DNA of 24,575 nucleotides, from positions 1-24,575 of the IMG/VR virus record IMGVR_UViG_3300022200_002408. One strand, given 5' to 3'. The notes below the pieces were generated by a model. That model made no database searches and was not told the DNA's origin. It saw only the letters and a list, made by a program, of their open reading frames with translations. The position numbers and the translations under genes are program-made. Positions 1-5,662 of the stretch are shown here, piece by piece. Positions within the stretch are counted from its first letter, which is position 1. Each line of letters starts with the position of its first letter. This DNA is from a virus.

Positions 1-1
1 A

Positions 2-1036
2 CAGAGAACGAATTTACTTACTTATTCAGAGCAATTTGATAATGCTATTTGGACTAAATTCGGTGGAGTAGTATTAGCAAATACTGAAACAAGCCCAGAT
101 GGGGCAATTAATTCAGATACTTTACAAGGTAATGCTAGTAGTGTGCAAATTATTATATCACAAGGCAAAACTTTATCTGCTGGACAATTTACATCTTCTA
201 TTTTCGCAAAAGCTGGTACGGCTAATTTTTTAGAACTTACTTTTGATAACTTTGCAGGAGCATCAAATATTAGCGGTATTTTTGACTTATCAAATGGAAC
301 AACCTCAAGTGTAGGGGCAAATATACAAAGTTTTAATAATGGCTGGTATAAATGCTCTTTAACCTCTACCATTGTTTTGGGGGACGTTATTGGTAGTTTA
401 GGATTTAGAATAAGACCAAACGCTTCAAATATATTTTATCCAAATGCATCTGCTACAAATGGTCAAAATATTTATTTATGGGGTGCTCAATTAGAAGCAG
501 GCTCATACGCCACATCATACATTCCAACAGTAGCTACTACAGTTACAAGAAATGCTGATGCTATTAGTAAAACAGCAATTTCTGACTTAATAGGACAAAC
601 TGAAGGGACTATTTTTATAGATTTTCAAAATAAAGTTAATGAAATATCAACTGGAGTAGTAGTTAGAATGTTATATAGTATAACAGATGGAACTAATAAT
701 AACAGATTTTCACACGCAATAATTAGAACACCTACAAGAAATTATACGGATATAACAATACGTTCAAACAATGTAACTGTATCTAATATTAATGTAGATA
801 CACCAACCGGTAGATTTAAAATAGCAGTATCTTATAAAATAGGAGCAAATAAAATGTTTATAAATGGGGTATTAGTTGGGAATGTAGGTTTATCTGAAAT
901 TCCTATTATAAACAGATTATTTTTAGGTTGCTCTACTTCAACTGTTGCAGAAAATGCTAATGTTGGTATAAATACTTTTTTAATTTCAAAAACTGCTTTA
1001 ACAGATGCAGAATGCGTCGCATTAACAACTTTATAA
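2..1036 (+). CDS. Tail fibre / receptor-binding-like protein, 5' truncated by window
   Basis: The frame is open from base 2 to the TAA at 1034-1036, giving 344 visible residues; the true start lies upstream. A GTG at 143 is in frame, but the residues before it (NLLTYSEQFDNAIWTK) are a familiar opening of a carbohydrate-binding-like beta domain in phage fibre proteins, so the gene is longer. That domain closes near GAQLEAGSYATSYIPT (about residue 160-180). The second half (TEGTIFIDF to the C-terminal LTDAECVALTTL) resembles a LamG/concanavalin-like lectin domain, the usual fold for surface-glycan binding. Position just before a lysis cassette fits a distal tail fibre or adhesin. Role in host recognition is inferred; which virion structure carries it cannot be told from sequence. 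Confidence 0.7.
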   Translation, partial: QRTNLLTYSEQFDNAIWTKFGGVVLANTETSPDGAINSDTLQGNASSVQIIISQGKTLSAGQFTSSIFAKAGTANFLELTFDNFAGASNISGIFDLSNGTTSSVGANIQSFNNGWYKCSLTSTIVLGDVIGSLGFRIRPNASNIFYPNASATNGQNIYLWGAQLEAGSYATSYIPTVATTVTRNADAISKTAISDLIGQTEGTIFIDFQNKVNEISTGVVVRMLYSITDGTNNNRFSHAIIRTPTRNYTDITIRSNNVTVSNINVDTPTGRFKIAVSYKIGANKMFINGVLVGNVGLSEIPIINRLFLGCSTSTVAENANVGINTFLISKTALTDAECVALTTL

Positions 1037-1037
1037 A

Positions 1038-1379
1038 ATGAACATATACAAATTAAATTACACAGACAAAGAAACTGCAATAGCTGATTTATTAGCAAAA
1101 GGAGTTTATATTGAAACAGAAGAAGGAATTGTTTACGCGCAAGGCGTTCAAGCAGTTGTTGAAATTGGAAAGGTGGTAGAAATACAAGGTACTTACGACT
1201 CAGAAGGAAATGTAATTACAGAACCAATCTACTACGATGGCTATGCTTATGATGTTATGAGCGAGCAAGAGATTTATTTTGAAAGCGAGATATTCCCTGT
1301 GGATTGTAAACACAGCTTTGCGGGATATGCTCAAGATGCTGATGGATACATACCGGAATCATTAAATATAGTAAATTAA
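1038..1379 (+). CDS. Small tail-fibre-associated protein of unknown function
   Basis: 113 residues starting one base after the fibre stop codon, so almost certainly co-translated with it. The N-terminus MNIYKLNYTDKETAIADLL and the middle (GVQAVVEIG, YYDGYAYDVM) resemble a family I recognise directly after tail-fibre genes in Bacteroidetes phages and prophages. The protein is acidic, soluble, without signal peptide or membrane segment. The ...CKHSFAGYAQDADG... tail would suit a small beta-rich protein. A fibre-assembly chaperone or a small tail component are both possible; nothing in the sequence decides between them. Confidence 0.6.
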   Translation: MNIYKLNYTDKETAIADLLAKGVYIETEEGIVYAQGVQAVVEIGKVVEIQGTYDSEGNVITEPIYYDGYAYDVMSEQEIYFESEIFPVDCKHSFAGYAQDADGYIPESLNIVN

Positions 1380-1380
1380 A

Positions 1381-1515
1381 ATGGCAAAAGTTAAACAACA
1401 AGAAGGAACATACAAAGCAAAACCTAAGAAAACAGGTGTAGCTGCTAAAACAAAAACAAGCACTTTAAAAACAAGTAAGAACTACGTTAAATCGTATAAA
1501 TCACAAGGAAGATAA
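1381..1515 (+). CDS. Small lysine-rich protein (44 aa)
   Basis: A 44-residue frame from the ATG at 1381, one base after the previous stop, ending in TAA at 1513-1515. Twelve Lys and one Arg against one Glu make it very basic; Thr and Ser fill most of the rest (AKTKTSTLKTSKNYVKSYK). The stop overlaps the next ATG as TAATG, which supports it as a real translated gene in the cassette. No fold or family can be assigned with confidence. A nucleic-acid-binding or internal virion peptide would fit the composition, but that is inference only. Confidence 0.6.
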   Translation: MAKVKQQEGTYKAKPKKTGVAAKTKTSTLKTSKNYVKSYKSQGR

Positions 1516-1946
1516 TGAAATATATAAACTACATAGCGGCATCATTGATACTTTTATTCGTACCAATTTACGGATTACTAATAGCGGTTGGAGCAGCAAT
1601 AGTCCTTGATACATTCACAGGTATTTTCAAGAGCGTAAAGCTTAGAGGTTGGAGCAGTGTAAGAAGTAGAATTCTATCAAATATAATTTCAAAGATGGCG
1701 CTATATGAAATATGCATTTTATTTCTTTTTGTAATAGACAAATTTGTTTTAAATGAGTTTATTGTAAGATGGTTTGGATTTGATTTTATGTTTACTAAAA
1801 TATGTGCTATACTTTTAATCTTTATTGAATTGGTTTCAATAAAAGAAAATATTGAAGAGACTTTTAATGTAGATATTTGGAAGCTACTTAAAAAAGCATT
1901 CTTAAGAGCAAAAGAAATCAAAACAAATGTAAACGATATTGCGTAA
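1515..1946 (+). CDS. Phage holin (Phage_holin_4-like)
   Basis: 143 residues with about three hydrophobic segments (roughly residues 6-32, 57-80 and 92-110), few charges between them and a basic Lys-rich cytoplasmic tail. The motif DTFTG at 32-36 and the later SIKENIEE at 108-115 match the pattern of the Phage_holin_4 (TcdE/holin) family. Holins form lesions in the inner membrane that end the infection cycle and release or activate the endolysin. The start overlaps the upstream stop as TAATG and its own stop overlaps the next start in the same way, so it is embedded in a translationally coupled lysis cassette with a candidate endolysin directly downstream. Confidence 0.8.
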   Translation: MKYINYIAASLILLFVPIYGLLIAVGAAIVLDTFTGIFKSVKLRGWSSVRSRILSNIISKMALYEICILFLFVIDKFVLNEFIVRWFGFDFMFTKICAILLIFIELVSIKENIEETFNVDIWKLLKKAFLRAKEIKTNVNDIA

Positions 1947-2329
1947 TGAAAATAACAGTTAAAAGATTGCATAGAACAGAACACTCTACAATAGGAGAAT
2001 TATCTATTGATGGCAAGTTTGAGTGTTATACTCTTGAAGATAAAGAGCGCGATGTAAAAATTAAATCAGAAACAGCTATTCCTAAAGGAGAGTATAAGGT
2101 CATAATAAATCAGTCAAATAGATTTAAAAGACTTCTTCCTTTGTTGCTTAATGTTACAAACTTTGAAGGAGTTCGTATTCATAGCGGAAATTCAAATCAC
2201 GATACAGAGGGTTGTATATTAGTTGGAACAACAAGAACTCTCGATTATATTGGAAACTCTCGAGTGGCTTTTCAGAAGCTATTTAAAAAAATGCAATTAG
2301 CAAAAGATATAACTTTAATAATTGAGTAA
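1946..2329 (+). CDS. DUF5675-like protein, candidate L,D-peptidase/transpeptidase-type endolysin
   Basis: 127 residues resembling the DUF5675 family common in phages. The core motif GVRIHSGNSNHDTEGCILVG (75-94) carries His79, His85 and Cys90 and mirrors the H-(x)n-H-G-C arrangement of YkuD L,D-transpeptidases, where Cys is the nucleophile. The N-terminal half (TLEDKERDVKIKSETAIPKG) is the part that in this family precedes the catalytic-like core. It follows a holin by a TAATG overlap and lies one gene before a spanin-like lipoprotein, and no other muralytic enzyme is visible in the window, so it is the best endolysin candidate. Catalysis is inferred, not shown. No signal peptide is seen, which fits holin-dependent release. 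Confidence 0.65.
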   Translation: MKITVKRLHRTEHSTIGELSIDGKFECYTLEDKERDVKIKSETAIPKGEYKVIINQSNRFKRLLPLLLNVTNFEGVRIHSGNSNHDTEGCILVGTTRTLDYIGNSRVAFQKLFKKMQLAKDITLIIE

Positions 2330-2601
2330 TGGCAAAGACAGCAGCTTGGACAAGAAAAGAAGGAAAGTCTGAAACAGGAGGTTTAAATGCTAAAGGAGTA
2401 GCAAGTTATAGAGCCGCTAATCCGGGAAGCAAATTAAAAATGGCTGTAACAACAAAGCCTTCTAAGTTAAAGGCAGGTAGTAAAGATGCTAATAGACGAA
2501 AGTCATTCTGTGCTCGTATGGGAGGGATGCCGGGTGCTATGAAGAAACCAAATGGAGAACCAACAAGGAAAGCATTATCCTTAAAAAAATGGAACTGTTA
2601 A
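2329..2601 (+). CDS. Small basic DUF6321-like phage protein
   Basis: 90 residues, about 22 Lys/Arg against four acidic residues. The sequence pieces WTRKEGKSETGGLNAKGVAS, GSKLKMAVTTKPSK, RRKSFCARMGGMPG and C-terminal LKKWNC match a widespread family of small phage proteins that I associate with DUF6321, found in marine, cyanophage and Bacteroidetes phages. The function is unknown. Conserved GGLN, R-K-S-F-x-A-R-M and two Cys suggest a compact fold rather than a disordered tail. It starts in a TAATG overlap with the candidate endolysin and ends in another with the spanin-like gene, so it is part of the lysis operon by position although nothing in its sequence says lysis. Confidence 0.7.
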   Translation: MAKTAAWTRKEGKSETGGLNAKGVASYRAANPGSKLKMAVTTKPSKLKAGSKDANRRKSFCARMGGMPGAMKKPNGEPTRKALSLKKWNC

Positions 2602-3068
2602 TGAAAAAGATACTAATACTTTGTTTTTTAATACTTACTTCTTGTGCTGCAAGAAAGGTAAACGTAGACAAAGTCGATGCTTTGGTAAAAACAGATAGTA
2701 CTTCTGTAACTAAAAAAGAAACTGTAGCGACTCAAGATAATCATATTAGTATTGTAACCGATACTGATGAATTGGAGATAACGCCAATTGATACCGCAAA
2801 AGTCATTGAGGTTGATGGTAAGAAGTACAAAAATGCAAAGCTGAGATACAAAAAAGTAAAAAAGGTCTTAGTAGATAGCACTAAAATAAAAGTGTCTGAA
2901 AAAGCCTCTATTAAGGTCGAGGTAAAAAAAGACGCTAAAGTAAAAGCATTTAAAAAAGAAATTGATAAAGAAGCGAACTACTCAATTTATTTTTGGTGGC
3001 TTTTAATTCTATTGCTTATTGCCTTGGGATTTTATACTTACAAAAGAATCAACAGAACTTTATTTTAA
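2601..3068 (+). CDS. Unimolecular-spanin-like lipoprotein
   Basis: 155 residues from the ATG at 2601 (TAATG junction); the ATG at 2589 is possible but adds four residues before a perfect lipoprotein signal. MKK is followed by a hydrophobic stretch and the lipobox LTSC (12-15), so Cys15 should be lipidated. The middle is charged and Lys-rich (about 20-125). The C-terminus carries one strong membrane segment near 129-147 (FWWLLILLLIALGF) and a short basic tail. An outer-membrane lipid anchor at one end and an inner-membrane helix at the other is the topology of u-spanins, such as phage T1 gp11, which fuse the two membranes at the last step of lysis. Context after holin and candidate endolysin agrees. 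Function is inferred from topology and position. Confidence 0.7.
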   Translation: MKKILILCFLILTSCAARKVNVDKVDALVKTDSTSVTKKETVATQDNHISIVTDTDELEITPIDTAKVIEVDGKKYKNAKLRYKKVKKVLVDSTKIKVSEKASIKVEVKKDAKVKAFKKEIDKEANYSIYFWWLLILLLIALGFYTYKRINRTLF

Positions 3069-3074
3069 AATTTA

Positions 3075-3082
3075 TATCTTTG
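3075..3082 (+). promoter_or_regulatory. Bacteroidetes-type -7 promoter box
   Basis: TATCTTTG matches the TAnnTTTG box of Bacteroidetes primary-sigma promoters exactly. It sits seven bases after the spanin-like stop and about 33 bases before the next ATG, with an A/T-rich leader between. No TTTG element is visible 17-23 bases upstream. It would start transcription of the 3116 gene and those after it. Confidence 0.6.
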
Positions 3083-3115
3083 TATAATTAATAATCAAAT
3101 TAAAATCAAATTAAA

Positions 3116-3352
3116 ATGTCAAAAGAACAAGTAACACAAGAAGAATTAACAAAAATTCAAGAATTAAACTCAGAGTTTAATAAAGCAAAAATGGCTATTG
3201 GAGATGTTGAATTACAAAAACAACAAATCTTACGTCACATCGAAGAGTTAAAGATTCAATTCTCAGCACACGAACAATTATTAATTGATAAGTATGGTGT
3301 AGATGCAGTCATTAACATTCAAACAGGAGAAGTAACTCATAAAACAGACTAA
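3116..3352 (+). CDS. Small coiled-coil protein of unknown function
   Basis: 78 residues, mostly predicted helix with a heptad-like pattern (residues about 9-58: LTKIQELNSEFNKAKMAIG and EELKIQFSAHEQLLIDKYG), ending in a short beta-like tail with NIQTGEVT. I recognise similar small proteins in Bacteroidetes phages, where they are uncharacterised. First gene after a -7 promoter box; its start is preceded by a repeated A/T leader with TCAAATTAAA. It may be a small oligomeric structural or regulatory protein; no DNA-binding motif is seen. Confidence 0.6.
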   Translation: MSKEQVTQEELTKIQELNSEFNKAKMAIGDVELQKQQILRHIEELKIQFSAHEQLLIDKYGVDAVINIQTGEVTHKTD

Positions 3353-3357
3353 AACAA

Positions 3358-3996
3358 ATGGCAAAAATTAGCACATACTCTCAGCCAACGGCTCCAAGTT
3401 TATCGGACTACGTTATTGGAACAGACACTAGCGATGGATTAGCAACAAAGAATTTTCTTTTGTCAGACATCGTATCTTTAACTAGTACAAAAGGATTATT
3501 TGCACAAACAACTCTAGGAACACTTATAACAAATACTATAGTTGAAACGTCTTTAATAGGGGCAGGTGTAGGTAGTTTAATTGTGCCTGCTAATGGTTTT
3601 AGTGTGGGCGATAGCTTTACAGTAAAATTATGTGGTCCTCTTTCCTGCGCGAATAATGAAACAATCCGCATAAGGATAAAATCTGATGGAATTGTAATTG
3701 GCGATTTAGGAGTTTTTCAAATGAACACCACTACGAATAAGTTTTTTGAATTAGTAGTAGATTTTACAGTAACAAAAATAGGTGGACCGGGAGTTGCTGA
3801 ATTGTTTGTTAATGGTCAATACAGTTACAATCAAGATACCGCAGGTTTATTACAAGGAAGTAATTTCGGTTTAATATCTAATACTGTATTTGATACGACC
3901 GTATTAAACGCTTTATCAATTACCGCTGAATGGGGCACATCAAAAGTAGCTAATAAAATTCAATCACAAAACTTTGTGCTTACAAAAGTATATTAG
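3358..3996 (+). CDS. Small structural / fibre-like protein
   Basis: 212 residues. The N-terminus (PTAPSLSDYVIGTDTSDG, then TKNFLLSDIVSL at about 30-41) is the adaptor-like opening I associate with Bacteroidetes phage fibre and head-fibre proteins. From about residue 50 on, the sequence is rich in alternating hydrophobic residues with Gly turns, as expected for a jelly-roll or other beta-sandwich; it lacks charged helices and any signal peptide. A role as a head fibre, decoration or minor tail protein fits. Its neighbours are non-structural-looking small genes and then the packaging genes, so context does not settle the location on the virion. Confidence 0.55.
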   Translation: MAKISTYSQPTAPSLSDYVIGTDTSDGLATKNFLLSDIVSLTSTKGLFAQTTLGTLITNTIVETSLIGAGVGSLIVPANGFSVGDSFTVKLCGPLSCANNETIRIRIKSDGIVIGDLGVFQMNTTTNKFFELVVDFTVTKIGGPGVAELFVNGQYSYNQDTAGLLQGSNFGLISNTVFDTTVLNALSITAEWGTSKVANKIQSQNFVLTKVY

Positions 3997-4019
3997 AGTT
4001 TTGGTTTAAATTAAATTAA

Positions 4020-4247
4020 ATGGATATTAGAAAAATATCAATCGGACCTGACTATAAGAGTGGGGCAATGCACTACATAGTAGGTCAAAAAATACTTGGA
4101 GATTCAAATGAAATTAATTGTATTAAACGGCAAGCGAAAACGGGAAATGTATTAATTTACATTATTAATAAAAAAGAAGAGGTAGTTCTATGGAAAGAGT
4201 TTACCTTTACAGTTCCAATTTCAATCGAATTTAATATAGACTTTTAA
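4020..4247 (+). CDS. Conserved small phage protein, function unknown
   Basis: 75 residues: MDIRKISIGPDYKSGAMHYI opens it and VVLWKEFTFTVPISIEFNID closes it. I recognise this pattern as a small conserved protein of Bacteroidetes phages located a few genes before the large terminase, but it has no assigned role. It is predicted beta-rich, without signal peptide or membrane helix. The start is preceded by the leader TTAAATTAAATTAA; the stop overlaps the next ATG as TAATG, which couples it to the GroES-like gene. Confidence 0.65.
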   Translation: MDIRKISIGPDYKSGAMHYIVGQKILGDSNEINCIKRQAKTGNVLIYIINKKEEVVLWKEFTFTVPISIEFNIDF

Positions 4248-4810
4248 TGAAATCTCCATTCTACTTCATAGTAAAGCCTATGAATGGAAAGCGATACGAT
4301 AATACAAAAGACATAGGAGGAATTGACTTTATCGTTAGTACCTCAGAAGAGGACCACAAGTTCTCTAATAGATATGCAGAAGTTATCGAGCTTCCCGTAG
4401 GCTACACCGGACCTATCTCAATAGGAGACACGCTTCTTGTGCATCATAATGCTTTTAAGTATTATAATGATATGAGAGGTCGTCAAAAAAGCGGCAAGAG
4501 TTTTTTTAAAGATGACTTATTCTTTATAGAAACAGACCAATTCTTTTTATACAAGAAAGGTTCTACTTGGAATGCTTATGACAAGTATTGCTTTGTTAGA
4601 CCAATCCTTGCTACAGATTATTATATAAAAAAATCATTTAGCGAAGAGCCATTAAGAGGGCAGATGGTTTATCCAAACGAATACCTTTTAAACAAAGGAA
4701 TCAAAAAAGGGGATTTTGTTTGTTTTACTCCCGATAGTGAATATGAGTTTACTGTTGATGGAGAAAAGTTGTACCGTATGTATGACCATCAAATAACAAT
4801 AAAGCTATGA
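4247..4810 (+). CDS. Putative tandem GroES-like (co-chaperonin fold) protein
   Basis: 187 residues that read as two copies of a GroES-like barrel. Copy one, about 5-103: FYFIVKP, IGG at 23-25, RYAEVIELP at 42-50, ISIGDTLLVHHNAF at 57-70, then FFIETDQFFLYK. Copy two, about 114-187: CFVRPI at 115-120, PLRGQMVYP at 135-143, IKKGDFVCF at 152-160, then YEFTVDGEKLYRM and a closing ITI. The order (RP, G-x-V, V-x-x-GD-x-V-x-F, DGE, final I) follows GroES. GroES caps GroEL; phage co-chaperonins such as T4 gp31 adapt host GroEL for capsid folding. The mobile loop is not obvious, so it could instead be a structural protein reusing the fold. Overlaps the next gene by ATGA. Confidence 0.5.
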   Translation: MKSPFYFIVKPMNGKRYDNTKDIGGIDFIVSTSEEDHKFSNRYAEVIELPVGYTGPISIGDTLLVHHNAFKYYNDMRGRQKSGKSFFKDDLFFIETDQFFLYKKGSTWNAYDKYCFVRPILATDYYIKKSFSEEPLRGQMVYPNEYLLNKGIKKGDFVCFTPDSEYEFTVDGEKLYRMYDHQITIKL

Positions 4811-5373
4811 TAAATATTGTAGATGATTTTTTAGGGAAAGGAGTTTATGATTCTGTTTATAAACTTTTGTCAAATAACGAATTTCAAGAAGTTGAAGTTG
4901 GAGATAAAAAATTTTGGGTTCAATATAGCAACAAAGACTTTGACGAATATATTGTTGGAAAGCTATCTGCTATAGATGGAGTACAGCGTGAATGTCTATT
5001 AGGATTCTTTAGAGTAGCAACCGAAGAATTTGATACTGATTGGAGAATCCACGCAGACTCAAAAGTAGGCGATATTAGACCCGAAAGAGCACTCGTGCTA
5101 TATATATCTCCATCTACAAAAGAAGGTCTTCACGGAACTGCTTTTTGGAGACATAAAGATGTAGGTTATGAGATGCCTTTAGATGTTTCCAATGAAGAAG
5201 CTGATAGGTTTCTTTTAGATGAAGCAAATAACTTAGATAATTGGGATTTACATTCTGTAGTGGGATATAGACCAAATCGTGCTCTTATGTATCCTTCTAA
5301 TTATTTTCACAGTAAATATCCAAACACAGGTTGGAAAGAGGGACGTATGGTATATGTAATGTTTTATAGATAA
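4807..5373 (+). CDS. 2-oxoglutarate/Fe(II)-dependent oxygenase-like protein
   Basis: 188 residues with the spacing of a double-stranded beta-helix oxygenase: HAD at 82-84 gives the HxD iron ligands (His82, Asp84), YFHSKYP gives the distal His168, and GWKEGRMVYVMFY supplies Arg180, the likely 2OG carboxylate partner. Between them lie RALVLYISP and GTAFWRHKD, typical core strands. It resembles small DUF6445-like/prolyl-hydroxylase-like proteins. Members of the superfamily hydroxylate proteins, nucleotides or small molecules; the substrate here is unknown. It overlaps the GroES-like gene by four bases (ATGA), so the two are probably made together. Complete HxD...H...R supports activity, but the assignment rests on motifs only. 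Confidence 0.65.
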   Translation: MINIVDDFLGKGVYDSVYKLLSNNEFQEVEVGDKKFWVQYSNKDFDEYIVGKLSAIDGVQRECLLGFFRVATEEFDTDWRIHADSKVGDIRPERALVLYISPSTKEGLHGTAFWRHKDVGYEMPLDVSNEEADRFLLDEANNLDNWDLHSVVGYRPNRALMYPSNYFHSKYPNTGWKEGRMVYVMFYR

Positions 5374-5377
5374 CGAT

Positions 5378-5662
5378 ATGACAGCTAAAGAAACAAAATT
5401 AAAGATTATTGCTGCCGGTCATAAAGCAGTATTGGAACTTATAAAAGTAGCAGAAGAATCTATCTTAAATCCTGATATGGAAGGAGACGACTTAGCTGCC
5501 GACAAGTTAAAAAATGCAGCGGCTACAAAAAAATTGGCTATATTTGATGCATTCGAGATTCTTAGCAGAATAGAAGCTGAAAAAGAAAGTCTTGATATTG
5601 CCGAAAACGGAGGAAGTAAAACTGATACAAAACAAGGGTTTGCAGAAAGAAGGTCTAAATAG
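5378..5662 (+). CDS. Terminase-adjacent small protein, possible small terminase
   Basis: 94 residues, mainly helical and charged (KLKIIAAGHKAVLELIKVAE, then DDLAADKLKNAAATKKLAIF at about 37-56), with a polar tail (KTDTKQGFAERRSK). I recognise the family as the gene directly before the large terminase in related Bacteroidetes phages. Size, helix content and position fit a small terminase or a terminase-associated protein, but I see no clear helix-turn-helix, so the name stays tentative. Its last 71 bases overlap the start of the large terminase in another frame. Confidence 0.5.
   Translation: MTAKETKLKIIAAGHKAVLELIKVAEESILNPDMEGDDLAADKLKNAAATKKLAIFDAFEILSRIEAEKESLDIAENGGSKTDTKQGFAERRSK

Noticed and set aside
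143-145. GTG at 143 as the start of the fibre gene
   Set aside because: The frame stays open to the left edge and the residues before GTG match the opening of the fibre domain, so the gene starts outside the window.
1568-1984. Antisense open frame of 138 codons opposite the holin gene
   Set aside because: Hydrophobic composition is the mirror of the holin membrane segments; the + strand frame has TAATG links on both sides.
2589-2591. ATG at 2589 as the start of the spanin-like gene
   Set aside because: It adds MELL in front of an already complete lipoprotein signal, while the ATG at 2601 forms the same TAATG junction as its neighbours.
3973-4003. Possible promoter with TTTG and TAGAGTTTTG before the gene at 4020
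   Set aside because: The distance is plausible but the downstream box does not fit TAnnTTTG, so I did not call it.
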